A stretch of DNA of 64,000 nucleotides from Saturnia japonica (lineage: Eukaryota > Arthropoda > Insecta > Lepidoptera > Saturniidae), in contig CM065325.1 in NCBI GenBank assembly GCA_033032175.1, forward strand, positions 15,900,930 to 15,964,929, written 5' to 3'. Under the pieces are notes generated by a model. That model was not told the origin of the DNA and searched no databases. It saw nothing but the letters and a program-made list of their open reading frames with translations. Shown one piece after another: positions 39,867 through 51,445 of this stretch. The stretch's first letter is position 1. Every line of letters begins with the position of its first letter. A program made the position numbers and the translations under genes.

Positions 39867-42439
39867 TTCTTGGCTTCTATTAAGATGATCTTTTTTGCGG
39901 GACGTTGCAGGATACCGTTCATGGTCGCGACATCCACTGTCCTTACTGTTCCATCGGGTCCGGGGTATGTGGCGCAGATGCGTCCTCGGACCCACACGTT
40001 CCGAGGCAGGTTTCCGTCGACGATGAGTACTACGTCGTCCATTTTAAGCTCGGGCCCTCGTCCTCGTGGTTCCCGTCGGTTGCGCAGCTCGGGGAGGTAT
40101 TCTTTAAGCCAGCGTGCCCAAAATACGTCCGCTAGTCGCTGTGAGCTGCGCCAGCTTTTTCGTAGGTCGAGATCTCTTTCGGCGAATTCTCCTGGTGTCC
40201 CGATGCGCCCGGAACCTCCCAAGAGGAAATGGTTTGGGGTTAGAGCCTCTGGATTTTCTGCGGTGACTGCAACGTGGGTGAGAGGTCGGCTGTTAACCGT
40301 ATTCTCGGCCTCGAGAAGGAGGGTGTATAACACCTCCTCGGTAGGGTAGCGCTCGTGCAGTGTGGTTGCGAGCGTGGTCTTCACGGAGCGCACCATGCGC
40401 TCCCATGCGCCCCCCATGAATGGAGCGCCCGGCGGTATAAATCGCCAGTCAACTAAGTTTTTTGATGCTTCTTCTGCTGTTGCTTGGAAGATGGCACGTC
40501 GTAACTCCTTGTCTGCTCCATGTAAGTTCGTACCGTTGTCGGACCATAGCTGTACGGGAGTGCCGCGACGTGCTATCATCCTTCTAAGCGCCATGATAGC
40601 GGAATCCGCGGTTAAGGATGCCGCTAATTCTAGATGGATGGCGCGTGTTGTCAGACACGTAAATATAGCTACGTATCTTTTCTGGTGACTTCTCCCGACC
40701 GTAATTGTGAGAGAGCCGAAGTAATCCAGTCCGGTAAATGAAAACGGCCTCTGGTGGTGTGCTAGTCTGCACGGTGGTAGGTCCCCGGTGGCTGGTTGGG
40801 GCGGAGTCGATGCTCTGATGCGGCATAATATACACCCCTTGATAATGTTTTTTACTGTCGGTCGCAGGCGGAGCACCCAGTGATGCTGGCGACATTCATT
40901 TACTGTGGTCTCGACTCCAGCGTGGTGTAGTTGTCGGTGCACGTAGTCGACCCATAGCCTAATGGCGCGGTCATTGCCGTCGACTATCAGGGGTCTTTTC
41001 AATGTTTCGGGTACTTCGACGATGGCTCCGATTCTATCCTTTAATCGGAGTTTATTTCCGTCCAGTACTATGCTCAGTGGGAACAGTCGGCTGTCTCGAT
41101 GTATAGGCTTCCCTCTCCTGAGGGCGTCGAGTTCATCTTTGAAAGATTCCTGCTGCGATGTAAGAAGAATGAGTTCCTCGGCTCGCTTCAGGAGATTAGC
41201 AGTGAGCGGTCGATGCTTTATCTCGATGGTTTTAAGTTTGTTTCTTTGGACTCTCGGTGTCTCAGTCTTGGTTTTTTTCCATTCCGGATCAGAATCTTTG
41301 TTTTTCTTGAAGTTCACACTTTCCTTCGGTCGTCTGCATATATCGATGAATTGTAGTGTTCTTGCGGCAGCGCGTAGGTACCTTTCCCAACGCGAGAATC
41401 GAGCGACGTCCGGCAGGGCTTCGATAGACCGGGCGGAGGTTGAATTTGATATTGTGTATGTTTTTTCCTCCTTTGTAGCTATAGATGCCATCTCGATGTT
41501 GTCTGGCCAGTTTTCCGGTTCCTTCCAGAGGAAATCAGGGCCCCGGAACCACCGGTGATCTTGATCGAAGTGGTCCGGTGGGTTTCTTGTGGCGTCGTCC
41601 GCTACGTTTAATTTTGTAGGTATCCATCGCCATTCGTTGCTCTTTGAGTTGTCTTCTATAGCCGCGATGCGGTGCGCGACATAGGGTTTAAAAGCTCTTG
41701 CGCCCGCTTTTATCCATGCTAGTGTTGTTCGGCTGTCTGTCCAATATGTAGTGGATTGCGGTTGTGTCTCGTGCTCCTGTTTGATCGCGGCGGCCATGCG
41801 AGTTCCCAGTACCGCGGCTTGCAGTTCCAGTCGTGGTATTGATGTTAACTTCAACGGAGCGACTTTGGCTTTCGCGGCGATAAGGGTCACGTTGATCTGT
41901 CCGTCTTCTGTGGTTGTACGCCAGTATAGTGCGGTGGCATAGGCCGATTCACTTGCGTCGGTGAACACGTGTAGTTGTAGCGATGCTGAGGCGGTGAAGT
42001 TCTGGTAGCTCCTAGGTATTGATACTGCGTCAAGATGCTTTAGATGTGTCAGCCAGTTCGCCCAACTCGCAGCTAGGTCTGGCTCTAGTTGTTGATCCCA
42101 GGTTGTGCCGCGTCTCCAGACCTCTTGTAGTATCTGTTTAGCTCGGATGGTCACTGGAGAGGCTAACCCCAAAGGGTCAAACAGCGACATTACTAGTTGC
42201 AGTGCCTGCCTTTTCGTGGGTGTGTCACCTTGTAGTAGCGCCGGTGAAACTTTCGCCGTGTTTAGATTAAACGAAAGTTCGTCTTTGGATGGATCCCTTA
42301 ACAAGCCTAGCACTCGTTCGGTGAGAGCGTTATCTTGTAGGTCAATTCGACGTTCTACTTCGCGTTCTCCGAGCGCCTTAAGTAGATCTAATGAGTTTGA
42401 AGTCCATTTTTCGAGTCTGAAGTGCGCACGTTTGTGTAT
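39698..42439 (-). pseudogene. BEL unit 3 Pol 3' part, C-terminus replaced by mariner-derived codons
   Basis: It continues in frame from the TAA at 42440-42442 and is the same as unit 1 through RNase H, integrase finger, core and IILIEAKNP. The last 17 or so BEL residues are lost. After the junction at about 39866 the frame runs through mariner DNA for about 55 codons and stops at 39698. All integrase catalytic residues remain. Confidence 0.9.
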
Positions 42440-45400
42440 TTAACGTACTTCTCTTGTAACTTTTATCGCCTTTTCTATATTTTCAAAACTGTCGAGATAG
42501 TCATCCATATAGTGCTTTGTTCGGATGGCTTTCACCGCTTCGGGGTAATCTTGTTTGTACTGATCGGCGTTCTTGTTCATAGCATAAATAGCTGCGGCCG
42601 GAGAGCTTGATGCACCGAAAATTAGTGTCTTCATTCGGTACTGTTCCGGAGGTTCGTTGTCCCGACGGCTTCCTCGCCACAAGTACCGGAGGGCGTCTCG
42701 ATCCTTTTCTCGGAGTTCTACCTGCATGAACATCTCCGAGATATCTGCGGTGACGGCTATGCGGTGTTGACGAAACCTCATTATAACTCCCGGTAGTGGT
42801 TGTAATAGATCTGGGCCTGTTAACAGCTGGCTGTTAAGCGATATACCTCCGGTTTTGGCGGCGGCGTCGTGTACTACTCTGAGCTTCTTTGGTTTCGACG
42901 GATTGAGCACGGCGAAATGGGGTAAGTACCATATTCTAGAACCCGTCGGTGTCGGAGGGACTGGCTCGGCGTATCCTTTGGTTATTAGGGCCTCCATTTG
43001 TTCATGGTACCTCTTCTTGAGGTCGGGTTCTCGATCGAGCTTGTGTTCAATGTTGAGAAGTCTCTTCAAGGCGTTGTTGTAATTTTCCGGTAACGTAGCT
43101 TCCGGTGATTTCCACGGGAGCGCTGTCTGGATTCTGCCTCCCGGGGTTATTTTAGTGTTACTTTCGAAAATACGCAGGGCTTTTTCGTCTGGATCGCTGT
43201 TGGGCTTCTTTGGTTCTATGTAGAGGTTATCTTTCGCTATGAAATCCCTCATTATATCATCCAGGCGATCGTCGGTGTCAATGTGATTCTCGTAGTCGAT
43301 TTTGCGTCCTAGTGTCCGGGTAGTGTTGCCATGTACGACCCATCCTAGTGGTGTTAGAGATGCCACTGGTTGGTTTCGTTTACCGGATCGTACTTCTGAT
43401 GCCAACAGGAGGTGCCAGTTGTCCTGACCTATTAAGATCCTAGGTCTGGCATCTTGATGTTGTATGTATCGAGCGACGTCATAGAGATGCTTGAGATTTA
43501 TGACGGCCTCCTTGGGTATTCGCTGCGCTGCTAACTGTAGGTTGCTGACCGTGCGTGCTTGAATAGTTTCTTCGCGGTTGTTTGTACCGCGTGCTGTGAA
43601 ACTAACTTTGCTTGATTTCATATCCATCCCGGAGCCGCCGTTGTAAGTCAAAATATGTAGCGGTTCGTCCGGTCCGGTGGCTCCGATTTGGTCGGCTAGG
43701 GCTGCGTCTATTAATGTGACTGTTGATCCGTCGTCTAGGAGGGCATGTGTATCCATCACTCCCGCCAGTCCAGATACGCGCACGGGTATAATTTTCAAGT
43801 ATGCGACTTGAGGCGACCACGCTGAATTGACTTTCTCGTCTGTTGATTCTGTTTCTTCTTTAGGTGGTTTGACGAAGTGAAGCATCTTGTTGTGCTTATA
43901 GACGCAACTATTTACGTCACACTTCCTAGAGCGACAGCTGTGTACCTTCGTGCGGTATCGTAGGCACCGAAAGCAAAGACGATGTTTCTTTGCTATATCC
44001 CATCGGGAATTTACGTTTGCTTCCTTGAACTTGTTGCAGTCCGCGATGTTGTGTCCCTGTCGCTTGCACAGGTGACAATACTTGTTGCTTTGTTCTTCAT
44101 GTACAGTATGTACCCGCTGTTGTCGACGTGCGTACGTGTCGGGTACTGGCCGGTCGGCGATATATTCGGGAGGCGCGAACGGGCTGCATAGATCGGCCTC
44201 TCGTCTTATGAAGTGAGTGAATTTCATAAGGTCGGGTTCGCCTCTTTGTTGCGTCGCCGCGAACTCGTACCACTGTCTTTTCAACGTTGGTGTTAGCTTC
44301 TCTATCATGTGTTTGGTTACTTCCGGGTTGTAGAGATAGTGAGCACAGTCGAGGGCTTGTAGTGTAGAAACAGCGTTTTCTACCCTCGTAGAAAAGGTAC
44401 AAACTTCTCGCGATGATTCTGTGAGCCTAGGTAGTGTCCGTAGGCGTTCGAGTTTTGCAGAAGCTATGGATTCCGGACGTCCGAAGCGCATCTCTAGGGT
44501 TTGTATAATTCTCGACGGGTCGGTACTTGTGTTTAGTGGGCCTAGTACGGCTTCCTTGGCGGTTCCTCGGAGGCTTCTTCTCAGCCGTGACATGTTATCA
44601 ACTGCACTAAGTAGGTGCGCGGACTCGTAGTAAGCTGCTCTGAAGTTTAGCCACTCTTGACGTGACCCGTTGAAGACTGGTAGTTCCGAGTTCCTAGGTT
44701 GTCGATTTTGTGCAGTTTGTACTGCATACATTATGCTCGATGCCAGTTCATGTAGATCGACACTCTGAGGTTGCTGTGTTACGACGGTGGCCATCGGAGT
44801 TGCACTAGTCTGTTGCTGTTGTACCGTCGGTTCGTTTGATCGCCACGGTGAGGTGACAAACTCTGTCTGAGGTGCGGTGCCGTAGAGGTGTTTACTGTTG
44901 ACACCCGGCGGCAATGCTGCTGTTGTCTCTGTTGGCCGCGATCCGGTTATGATCGCAGGCTGTTCGATACCCGGCAGGGCTGCTGTTGGCTGCGATCCGG
45001 TTATGATCGCTGGCTGTTCGATACCCGGTAGGGCTGCTGAAGTATGCGGCAGCGGTGGTGCGGTAGTGGCTCCCGCCGGTCTAGTCACCTCGTTGCCCCA
45101 GGATACGGCAGCGATCACTGGAGTAGGTTCTATCGGCGGTTGGCCTGTTTCTGTTACTTCGGCTTGATCGATTGCAATGAGCTGTGCTGTATTCAACCAT
45201 GTGTGAATACGTTGAATATTGTTCACTCCTGTATCTGTTGACGATATGTCATCGTAATCTTCGTCTTCACTGTGCTCTGCTTCTATCTCCGCAAGCGCTG
45301 CATTGGCTAGTTGTAGCTTCAATTTCAATATTTTAGCCTTAGCTTTGGCTAAACGCAGTGACTTCGGAGCTTTGTTCTTCTTAGAATTTCTATCCGTTTG

Positions 45401-45664
45401 ATGCGTTCGATTCCCGTGGCTGTTTGTAGATTTAACAACTTGCTGGTTGCTAGGCGGCGTTGCTTCTGCGACTGTCTGTTGATCGGACACGGTGGTGGTT
45501 TGTTCGGTCGACGTTGTTGCTGTTACGTAGGACGTGGTCATAGTGGTAGACGTTCCCGTAGTAAATTCTGTTGTTGATTCCGTAGTGGCATCCGTGGTTC
45601 CTGTAGTCGAAGTAGTTGAGGCTGGTGGTATAGCCCGTCTTCCTGTTGATCTTGTTATAGGCAT
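42440..45664 (-). CDS. BEL unit 3 Gag, protease and RT up to the same premature stop
   Basis: 1074 codons with, as far as I can read, the same protein as unit 1, including the 18-residue Gag repeat, zinc knuckles, DDGS protease motif, YMDD and the TAA after KVTREVR. The sharing of the stop means that the units descend from one already interrupted copy by DNA duplication, or that one copy was placed twice in the assembly. Confidence 0.9.
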   Translation of the reverse strand: MPITRSTGRRAIPPASTTSTTGTTDATTESTTEFTTGTSTTMTTSYVTATTSTEQTTTVSDQQTVAEATPPSNQQVVKSTNSHGNRTHQTDRNSKKNKAPKSLRLAKAKAKILKLKLQLANAALAEIEAEHSEDEDYDDISSTDTGVNNIQRIHTWLNTAQLIAIDQAEVTETGQPPIEPTPVIAAVSWGNEVTRPAGATTAPPLPHTSAALPGIEQPAIITGSQPTAALPGIEQPAIITGSRPTETTAALPPGVNSKHLYGTAPQTEFVTSPWRSNEPTVQQQQTSATPMATVVTQQPQSVDLHELASSIMYAVQTAQNRQPRNSELPVFNGSRQEWLNFRAAYYESAHLLSAVDNMSRLRRSLRGTAKEAVLGPLNTSTDPSRIIQTLEMRFGRPESIASAKLERLRTLPRLTESSREVCTFSTRVENAVSTLQALDCAHYLYNPEVTKHMIEKLTPTLKRQWYEFAATQQRGEPDLMKFTHFIRREADLCSPFAPPEYIADRPVPDTYARRQQRVHTVHEEQSNKYCHLCKRQGHNIADCNKFKEANVNSRWDIAKKHRLCFRCLRYRTKVHSCRSRKCDVNSCVYKHNKMLHFVKPPKEETESTDEKVNSAWSPQVAYLKIIPVRVSGLAGVMDTHALLDDGSTVTLIDAALADQIGATGPDEPLHILTYNGGSGMDMKSSKVSFTARGTNNREETIQARTVSNLQLAAQRIPKEAVINLKHLYDVARYIQHQDARPRILIGQDNWHLLLASEVRSGKRNQPVASLTPLGWVVHGNTTRTLGRKIDYENHIDTDDRLDDIMRDFIAKDNLYIEPKKPNSDPDEKALRIFESNTKITPGGRIQTALPWKSPEATLPENYNNALKRLLNIEHKLDREPDLKKRYHEQMEALITKGYAEPVPPTPTGSRIWYLPHFAVLNPSKPKKLRVVHDAAAKTGGISLNSQLLTGPDLLQPLPGVIMRFRQHRIAVTADISEMFMQVELREKDRDALRYLWRGSRRDNEPPEQYRMKTLIFGASSSPAAAIYAMNKNADQYKQDYPEAVKAIRTKHYMDDYLDSFENIEKAIKVTREVR

Positions 45665-45746
45665 TGTAGAGCGGTTTCGATGTTGAATTTTTCACTATAA
45701 TTCGACGATTCTTACTCGTAGATCCGGCTAACGAAGGACCAGACGA

Positions 45747-46362
45747 TGTGCGGGTTATCAAGTGACCAGACGATAGCTCTGGTCTATACTAACGGACTAT
45801 TGATTCCGTGGTTTCCGCACTTTGAAAACTATTACTGGATTGCCGAGTAAAAATACATGGATGACTATAAATTCAACTTTTGATCACTATTTACAATATT
45901 CACTTGTTACTATCTACTTGCTGACAATGTCTTTATCACTATTTATTTTCTTGCTGACTTCTTGAGAACGGATGCACTTGTCGCTATGTTGTTTCTTGTC
46001 GACTTCTTGAGAATGACTGAATTGGTACCGCGGAGCGCGGCCTTTTATGGCGCTCGACGGGGCGACTAAGCGGGTCTTGTTTGATGGGCGACAGTGCGGC
46101 GTGAGTACGAAGTCCCCTCCATGGCAAAATGTGTTTCTTATTATCTTTATCTCTATTGGATATACAAAACTATATTCGTGTGTTGAAACTAAAAGGTTTT
46201 CTAATAATTTAACAATAACTTAAAAACAATACATATAAAGGCTATAAATATGATATAAACTAAACATATAGTGCGTCTCGCTCGCACTTGTGACGCGATC
46301 TTGCTCTTGTGGCAGGCCACGCCTACTGCAGCGTTTGCGCTGTTTTCCTGCTATCCTGCACA
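45747..46362 (-). repeat. BEL LTR4 (5' LTR of the array)
   Basis: 616 bp, TGTGCGGG to CCTGCACA. Its right flank GTTTG (46363-46367) equals the left flank of LTR1, and mariner sequence resumes immediately. Confidence 0.9.
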
Positions 46363-47129
46363 GTTTGTTTGTACTTGTTGATAATTAATATCTGCCATTG
46401 TCGTCTGGCCAGATCTTAGGAAGCTGTAGTTTATGACACCAGCACTGGTCCATCAAATACTCACCAGTACTTTTTTCTGAATTATCTTTCGCTTGGTACA
46501 GACTTTGGCCGGTTCTCCTGAGTTCAACCACTATGTTGAGCATTTTCGTTTATCGTAAAGGATCTATTTTCTGTCAAAAGTAACAATACTATTCAAAATT
46601 CCGTCGTTATTATGACAGTGAAGTAATGTAACGCATCACTCAATGCGTTTTTGTTGGTGTGCTACATTCAATTCATGGAGTATCAATTTCTCGAGCTTTT
46701 CACTATTCCAATTTATTTCAAGTGAATTAAAATTATTTTATCACTCACAACCAAGCCTGCTGCTAACTCTGACGTGGTTTGCGATGGATCTGCTCCCACG
46801 GTCACCTTTAATTCTTCATTATCAACTAGGGTCTCCGGCCATCTACGGGGTTCGTTTCGTAGGTCAACATTTCCATAACGAAAACGTTGAAACCAAAATT
46901 ATACCGTGCTTTCTTTTACAGTTGCTTCCCCATATACATCATGAATCCTTCGAGCTGTTTATGCAGCGCTGATGCCACGGTGTGGAAACAAATGAATCAC
47001 TAAATATGAAACACAAATACACGTGCCTAAATTTGAAATAAATTTGAATTTGGAACTCCTAACCAATCGCCATATATTTGACATCAAAATGGCCAGTTCA
47101 ACAAAACGCCAATTTCTTAAGTAAGGACC
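46363..47129 (-). mobile_element. mariner, right half of the copy split by the BEL array
   Basis: It continues the mariner left half at 24961 and ends with an intact inverted terminus TAAGGACC before TA (47130-47131). The minus strand holds the transposase N-terminal half, broken by frameshifts. Together the halves give about 1.17 kb, close to the 1252-bp complete copy at 55020. Confidence 0.9.
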
Positions 47130-47131
47130 TA

Positions 47132-48383
47132 ATATTACCAGTCATATAGAAACAAAAATACGTCGGCTAAACTTAAAGTTCTTTGACATAAGCCGCCGTT
47201 GTATCGCCGTGATCTCTCTTTATATAAATTGTTTCGTTTAGGGAAAGATTTTTTTTTAAAGCAAATTGCTAATGCCACAGTTAATCTGCCCATCAGAATT
47301 AAAAGACCGTTTAGAAGCTGAAAAACAATAAATAATTACTAAATTCTTTAAAACTTAACTTAATAAAAAAAAGAAATAATAACATAGTATGTATGTCTCA
47401 TTAAATTGCTTTTATTTTGTAATTATTATTTTTTACATCGGAATGTATCTCCTATATTCCCATACAAATTATTATTTCATATACACAGATTATGTTGTGT
47501 GTGTACAGTTTTTTCGCGGCAAGCTTACGAATATGTATATTGCGAATAAGGAGCTTTTATATTATTACGTACTTAAATAATTACATGCTAGAATAGACAA
47601 ATTGGTATAAAACGTTATAGATTTTAATAACATGAAAATATTTCTTGGAAATCTTATAAATAACGTATTAAAATGTTACAATAAACACGCGCTTCGACAA
47701 TATAAAAATTATAAGAGTAGAATTTCTGCTCAAAGGTCAGATTTATAAAAGAGAGATATTTTTTCCAAAATACCCAATCCAATCGGGTTGATAGCCGATT
47801 CACTGGTTGGTCCGTCCGGCCGACGAGAAGTTTTATGAGGCTATCTTGTCACGTAGACAACGGCTAATGCCTTAAACACTGACCTATCGACTTGACCTAC
47901 GTCAGACGCGCATAGACAGGCAATCCGTTTCCTTGTCAATATTGAGTACTGTTGGAAATAGACTTTATTCGTTTCCAGGCTTCGAAATTAATATTTACCT
48001 TGCAATGGTATTTAGTTTTGAAAAACAGTGTAGGTACGTAGAAAGAGAATATAACAAACATATTTTAAATGCTTGGAATAACATAGAACTTACGATGAAT
48101 GTAGAAAAAATACGTATTTACTTGGAATTAGAAACCAGACACGTCTGAGGCCAACTTATACAGATCAAATTACATAGTATTGACCGTTGAGAAAGTAAAA
48201 AACAAAACTTAGAACCGGCGCCAATATACGAAGGAATTAATGATTCCGAAAGAAGCAAAAGGCATTTGAAGTGGATATTCTGATATGTGTTGCTCCATTC
48301 ATCTACCTTAGTCTAATTTTTCATACTACTTAGCATATATCTTCGGCCGGATCCAAAAAGAACAACTTGTTACACACACTTAC
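47132..48383. other. intron B-C, part next to exon B
   Basis: AT-rich with short meaningless frames and a GC-richer patch at 47780-47930 without motifs. Confidence 0.6.
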
Positions 48384-48592
48384 TTATCACGGTAAAATTA
48401 ACTCTCAAGTTCCTCGTTGGAGAATTCTTGAAGTCGACCCTGCAGCGATAGACTCCTGCGTCATTGGAGACCACGCTGTCCACGAACAGCACGGCTGGGA
48501 CAGTGGCCGCTCTGAAGTATGCCCGGGATCCGAAGCCAGACGGCGATGACCACAACTTAGGCTGGGAGGCGAGCCGACCGCGAACATCGTAA
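48384..48592 (-). CDS. Sidestep-like gene exon B: second half of Ig domain 1
   Basis: Acceptor TCTCACAG follows a T-rich tract, and the donor is ATAA/GTAAGTG. The exon enters in phase 2, completing AGT with exon A, and leaves in phase 1, with 69 whole codons. It opens with YDVRGR, a family signature, and carries the second Ig cysteine in the motif DAGVYRCRVDF, followed by the closing strand NLRVNFTVI. Together with exon A it makes a V-set-like domain. The next exon in the transcript is about 32 kb away at 16456, beyond the gypsy and BEL insertions. Confidence 0.86.
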
Positions 48593-49077
48593 CTGTGAGA
48601 ACATTTTTTTTTAATAATAGCTCGTCACATTGATTGTTAGCACAGCACAATCTAGAGATCAAGAGATCTAAACCCATTGGCGGTCGTCGCTGTCATGCCA
48701 GCCTGCAAAAATATCTCTTAACGTTACGGTTAAAGGACCCAAAGTCGTAATAAAGTGGGAACACATTGGCCGGTAAAAGGTTCCACAGTTTCACGGTACG
48801 ATATAAAGGGGACAGGTATTTCTGGGCCCAGAATGTAATTAGTTGAAACATGGTTTAAAAATCAAATGTATATTTGTTTTTGAAATCGTACAATATTGTA
48901 ATTGAAGTTTATTACATATCCTATAAATCTCTGTTTTTAGATTGCAAAACATCCACTTTTTTTCAGTTACTGCTTGATAATGCATTAGCTATTAATTTAC
49001 TCCGTTTTCATATTTTTACATCTCTTTTTTTACCCAGGCCCATGTCTGTATGAAAGAGTATCCGCCTCCTTTATATT

Positions 49078-49435
49078 TACTAGCAATCGTCCAGTGCTCG
49101 AAATTCGACCAGCGATTTTATGACTATAGACTATTTATTATCTGCTTGACATTTTGCAATATGAACGTAAACAAAGAATATTATTATTGGTGTATCTTTT
49201 CACTCAATGACAATGTTTTGGAGGATCTAATTACAATGGTACTTGTCAGGTTAGCATTCGCAGTATTAATGTATTTAATGTAATATATTAGTAACAGATA
49301 TTATAGATAAATTTTATCTTTCTGCACTCCTTCTCCATATAAATTTTAATCATGCCAAATCTCACGCTTCTCCGTGCGCACAATATGTTTAAATAGGAGT
49401 CCGAAGTTTTCTCTTCACGTATTATTATAAAAAAA
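49078..49435 (+). repeat. dispersed repeat R1, diverged full copy
   Basis: Starts TACTAGCAATCGTCC, carries GCTCGAAATTCGACCAG and ends TTCACGTATTATTATAA. It is immediately followed by ACTAGCTAGGCCGGCAGACG, which looks like the head of another RTE-type repeat. Confidence 0.75.
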
Positions 49436-50047
49436 ACTAGCTAGGCCGGCAGACGTTGTTTTGCTCATGCCAGTAGTAAAAATACTCGACCACAGCGCCA
49501 CTTATCGGGTTCGGATTATGTCATTTTCTTTAACGGCACCAAACAAATATATATTATGATTATGAGCCATTTTGGTCGATAAAATCAATATTGTTTTTGT
49601 TAATAACTATTAAAGCGGCATCTATCGAATCCTGACATAACTATAAACGATCGTCTCCATAAAACAAATATATTATGTGAAAATGATCTAAATTCAGAAG
49701 TCATAGAACCACCAACAGACGCACATAAGTTTTTATACTATATTATTTTTTCTACTTGTCTTTCTGTGTCTCGGTCTGATAATAATCGTTACATTGAGTT
49801 CGTGTTTATTTCTTTACATAAAAACAAGCCTATTAATTTCTACGAATACACGTTCATTCGTTTTTACTTCTAGTTGTTTGCTCCTATGAATGCTAACATG
49901 TAAAATAAATCCATCAAAGAAATTCAAGTAGGTATATATTGATATTGACAGAAGTTTATTGATATATGAGAAGGGTCACCTGTTTGGACGCAAATATGTT
50001 ATTCAATCAAGAATGAATTATAAATTATTATTATTTTTTATATCTTT

Positions 50048-50403
50048 ATATTAATACGTGAATCAAAAACTTTCGGTACCGTTTTAAGCGTATTGCGTGC
50101 ACGGGAGACTGAAATTTGGCATGGTTAACGTTTATACGGAGGAGAGCAAAAAGCTAAAATTTATCTATAATATCTTTTATTGGTATATTAAATTAAATTA
50201 ATTAATACTGCGAATCCTAAACCGACCGGTGCCATTGAACTTAGACCCCCAAAATATTGACATTGTCACTCAAGAAAAAGTGACAGCAAGTGATATAATA
50301 TTCATTGTTTAGGTTCATGAATACTGCAAATGTCAAATAGAAAATAATCTATGATCAAAAAGTCACTGGTCGAATTTCGAGCTTAGGGCTATCGCTAGTT
50401 TTA
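50048..50403 (-). repeat. dispersed repeat R1, full copy, inverted
   Basis: The reverse complement runs from ACTAGCGATAGCCC through GACAATGTCAATATTTTGG to TTCACGTATTAATATA. It is most similar to 62519-62882. Confidence 0.8.
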
Positions 50404-50629
50404 TTAAAGATACCAATGATAGTAGTCCGTTCAATCCGTCCGTGGTAGTTCAATACCAAATAAGCATTAATTTTTTTACCAGTGATAGTGCACGTACGGA
50501 CTTCGCATCGATCGACATGAGACCGAATACCCGTAATGATCTTGAATTTTCGGTGAACAAAAACTCGTGATGAAACCATAGCCTAGTAATAGGGCATTTT
50601 CTAATTATCTCACGGTCAGCTAACTATTA

Positions 50630-50682
50630 GTGTGTTCCGGCAGCTGCACTTATGAGCAAGTTCCTCCACTAGACACGGAAAC
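50630..50682 (-). repeat. SINE-like dispersed repeat R4, copy d, fragment
   Basis: The reverse complement contains GCAGCTGCCGGAACACAC. It abuts the LINE 3' end that starts at about 50683. Confidence 0.5.
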
Positions 50683-51166
50683 CCTTGAGTCATGAAGCCG
50701 CTCGCGCGATACAAGTCACACTGCATCTACAATAACTTAGCTACCCACACACATCATTACACACAATATGTTCATACATTGGTACACACTACCCAGGACC
50801 ATAGGTTCTGTAAGGACCTTTTTTTTGTACGCTAGTTAGTGTAGTCCATATTTCAGATCACTAAATACACATACACATGTTCCTTCCTTCCTCCCAGAAG
50901 GCAAGGATATGTATCTATATATATATGTTAGTTTAGCTCGAATCTTACGGATAGGGAATTAGTCAGATCGCGACTCCTTTGCAATCGCAGCAACAGCCCA
51001 AGCCGAGGTCCGACCACTTTGGCACCCTTACGTACTTGTTGCCCACGCTTTCGCGGCCGAGTGCCTTAAGCGCTCACTCCCAAGCCCGGTAGAGCTGTAA
51101 AAGCCATCAGCGGCTCTGTTTTTGGATAGGGCCCCTCAGGCTAACAATAAAGTCAGTTAAAAAAAA
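50683..51166 (+). mobile_element. 3' end of a Jockey-type LINE, second copy
   Basis: The reverse complement matches the 3' untranslated part of the LINE at 26295-27198: shared blocks include the CGCGCGAGCGGCT region, GGTCCTTACAGAACCTATG, TGGGAGGAAGGA and CTTTCGCGGC. It ends GTCAGTT followed by eight A (51159-51166), as does the other copy (GTCAGTTC then A). It contains about 100 bp near the 3' end that the other copy lacks. No coding part is left. It lies in the intron between exons A and B. Confidence 0.85.
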
Positions 51167-51312
51167 GCTAAACGTGTTATCGTCTTGGGCCATATCGTCA
51201 CCAAATATCAGGGGATAATTGTAGACAAACGGTAAAACCTATTTTATAAAAAAACAGAACCGTTATCATATTTGTAAGATTCCTCAGCAGCAGAGATAAT
51301 TCAATGCGTTAC

Positions 51313-51445
51313 CTGTAGAGTGGTTCTCCGTCAGTCTCTTTAAACCATAACACCATGGAGACGTGATCCTCAGCTGCCAAGGGCTGTATGTCGCAAGGCA
51401 AAGCTGCCTTCTTCCCGAGCACACCTTGCGCCTGGGCCGTCGGTA
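51313..51445 (-). CDS. Sidestep-like gene exon A: first half of Ig domain 1
   Basis: The exon is bounded by acceptor TTGCAG on its right and donor CAG/GTAACG on its left. It enters in phase 1 and leaves in phase 2, with 43 whole codons. It contains the first Ig cysteine (AALPCDI) and the core tryptophan (VLWFKE), and it ends in GEPLY, which runs into SYDVRGR of exon B as in other Sidestep proteins. The small start fragment VPTAQAQG would follow a signal peptide on an upstream exon I could not locate. Extracellular location is inferred from the family. Confidence 0.83.

Larger units (their letters stand above)
48593..51312. other. intron between exons A and B
   Basis: 2.7 kb holding two R1 copies in opposite orientation, an R4 fragment and the second LINE 3' end; between them only AT-rich DNA. 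Confidence 0.7.
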
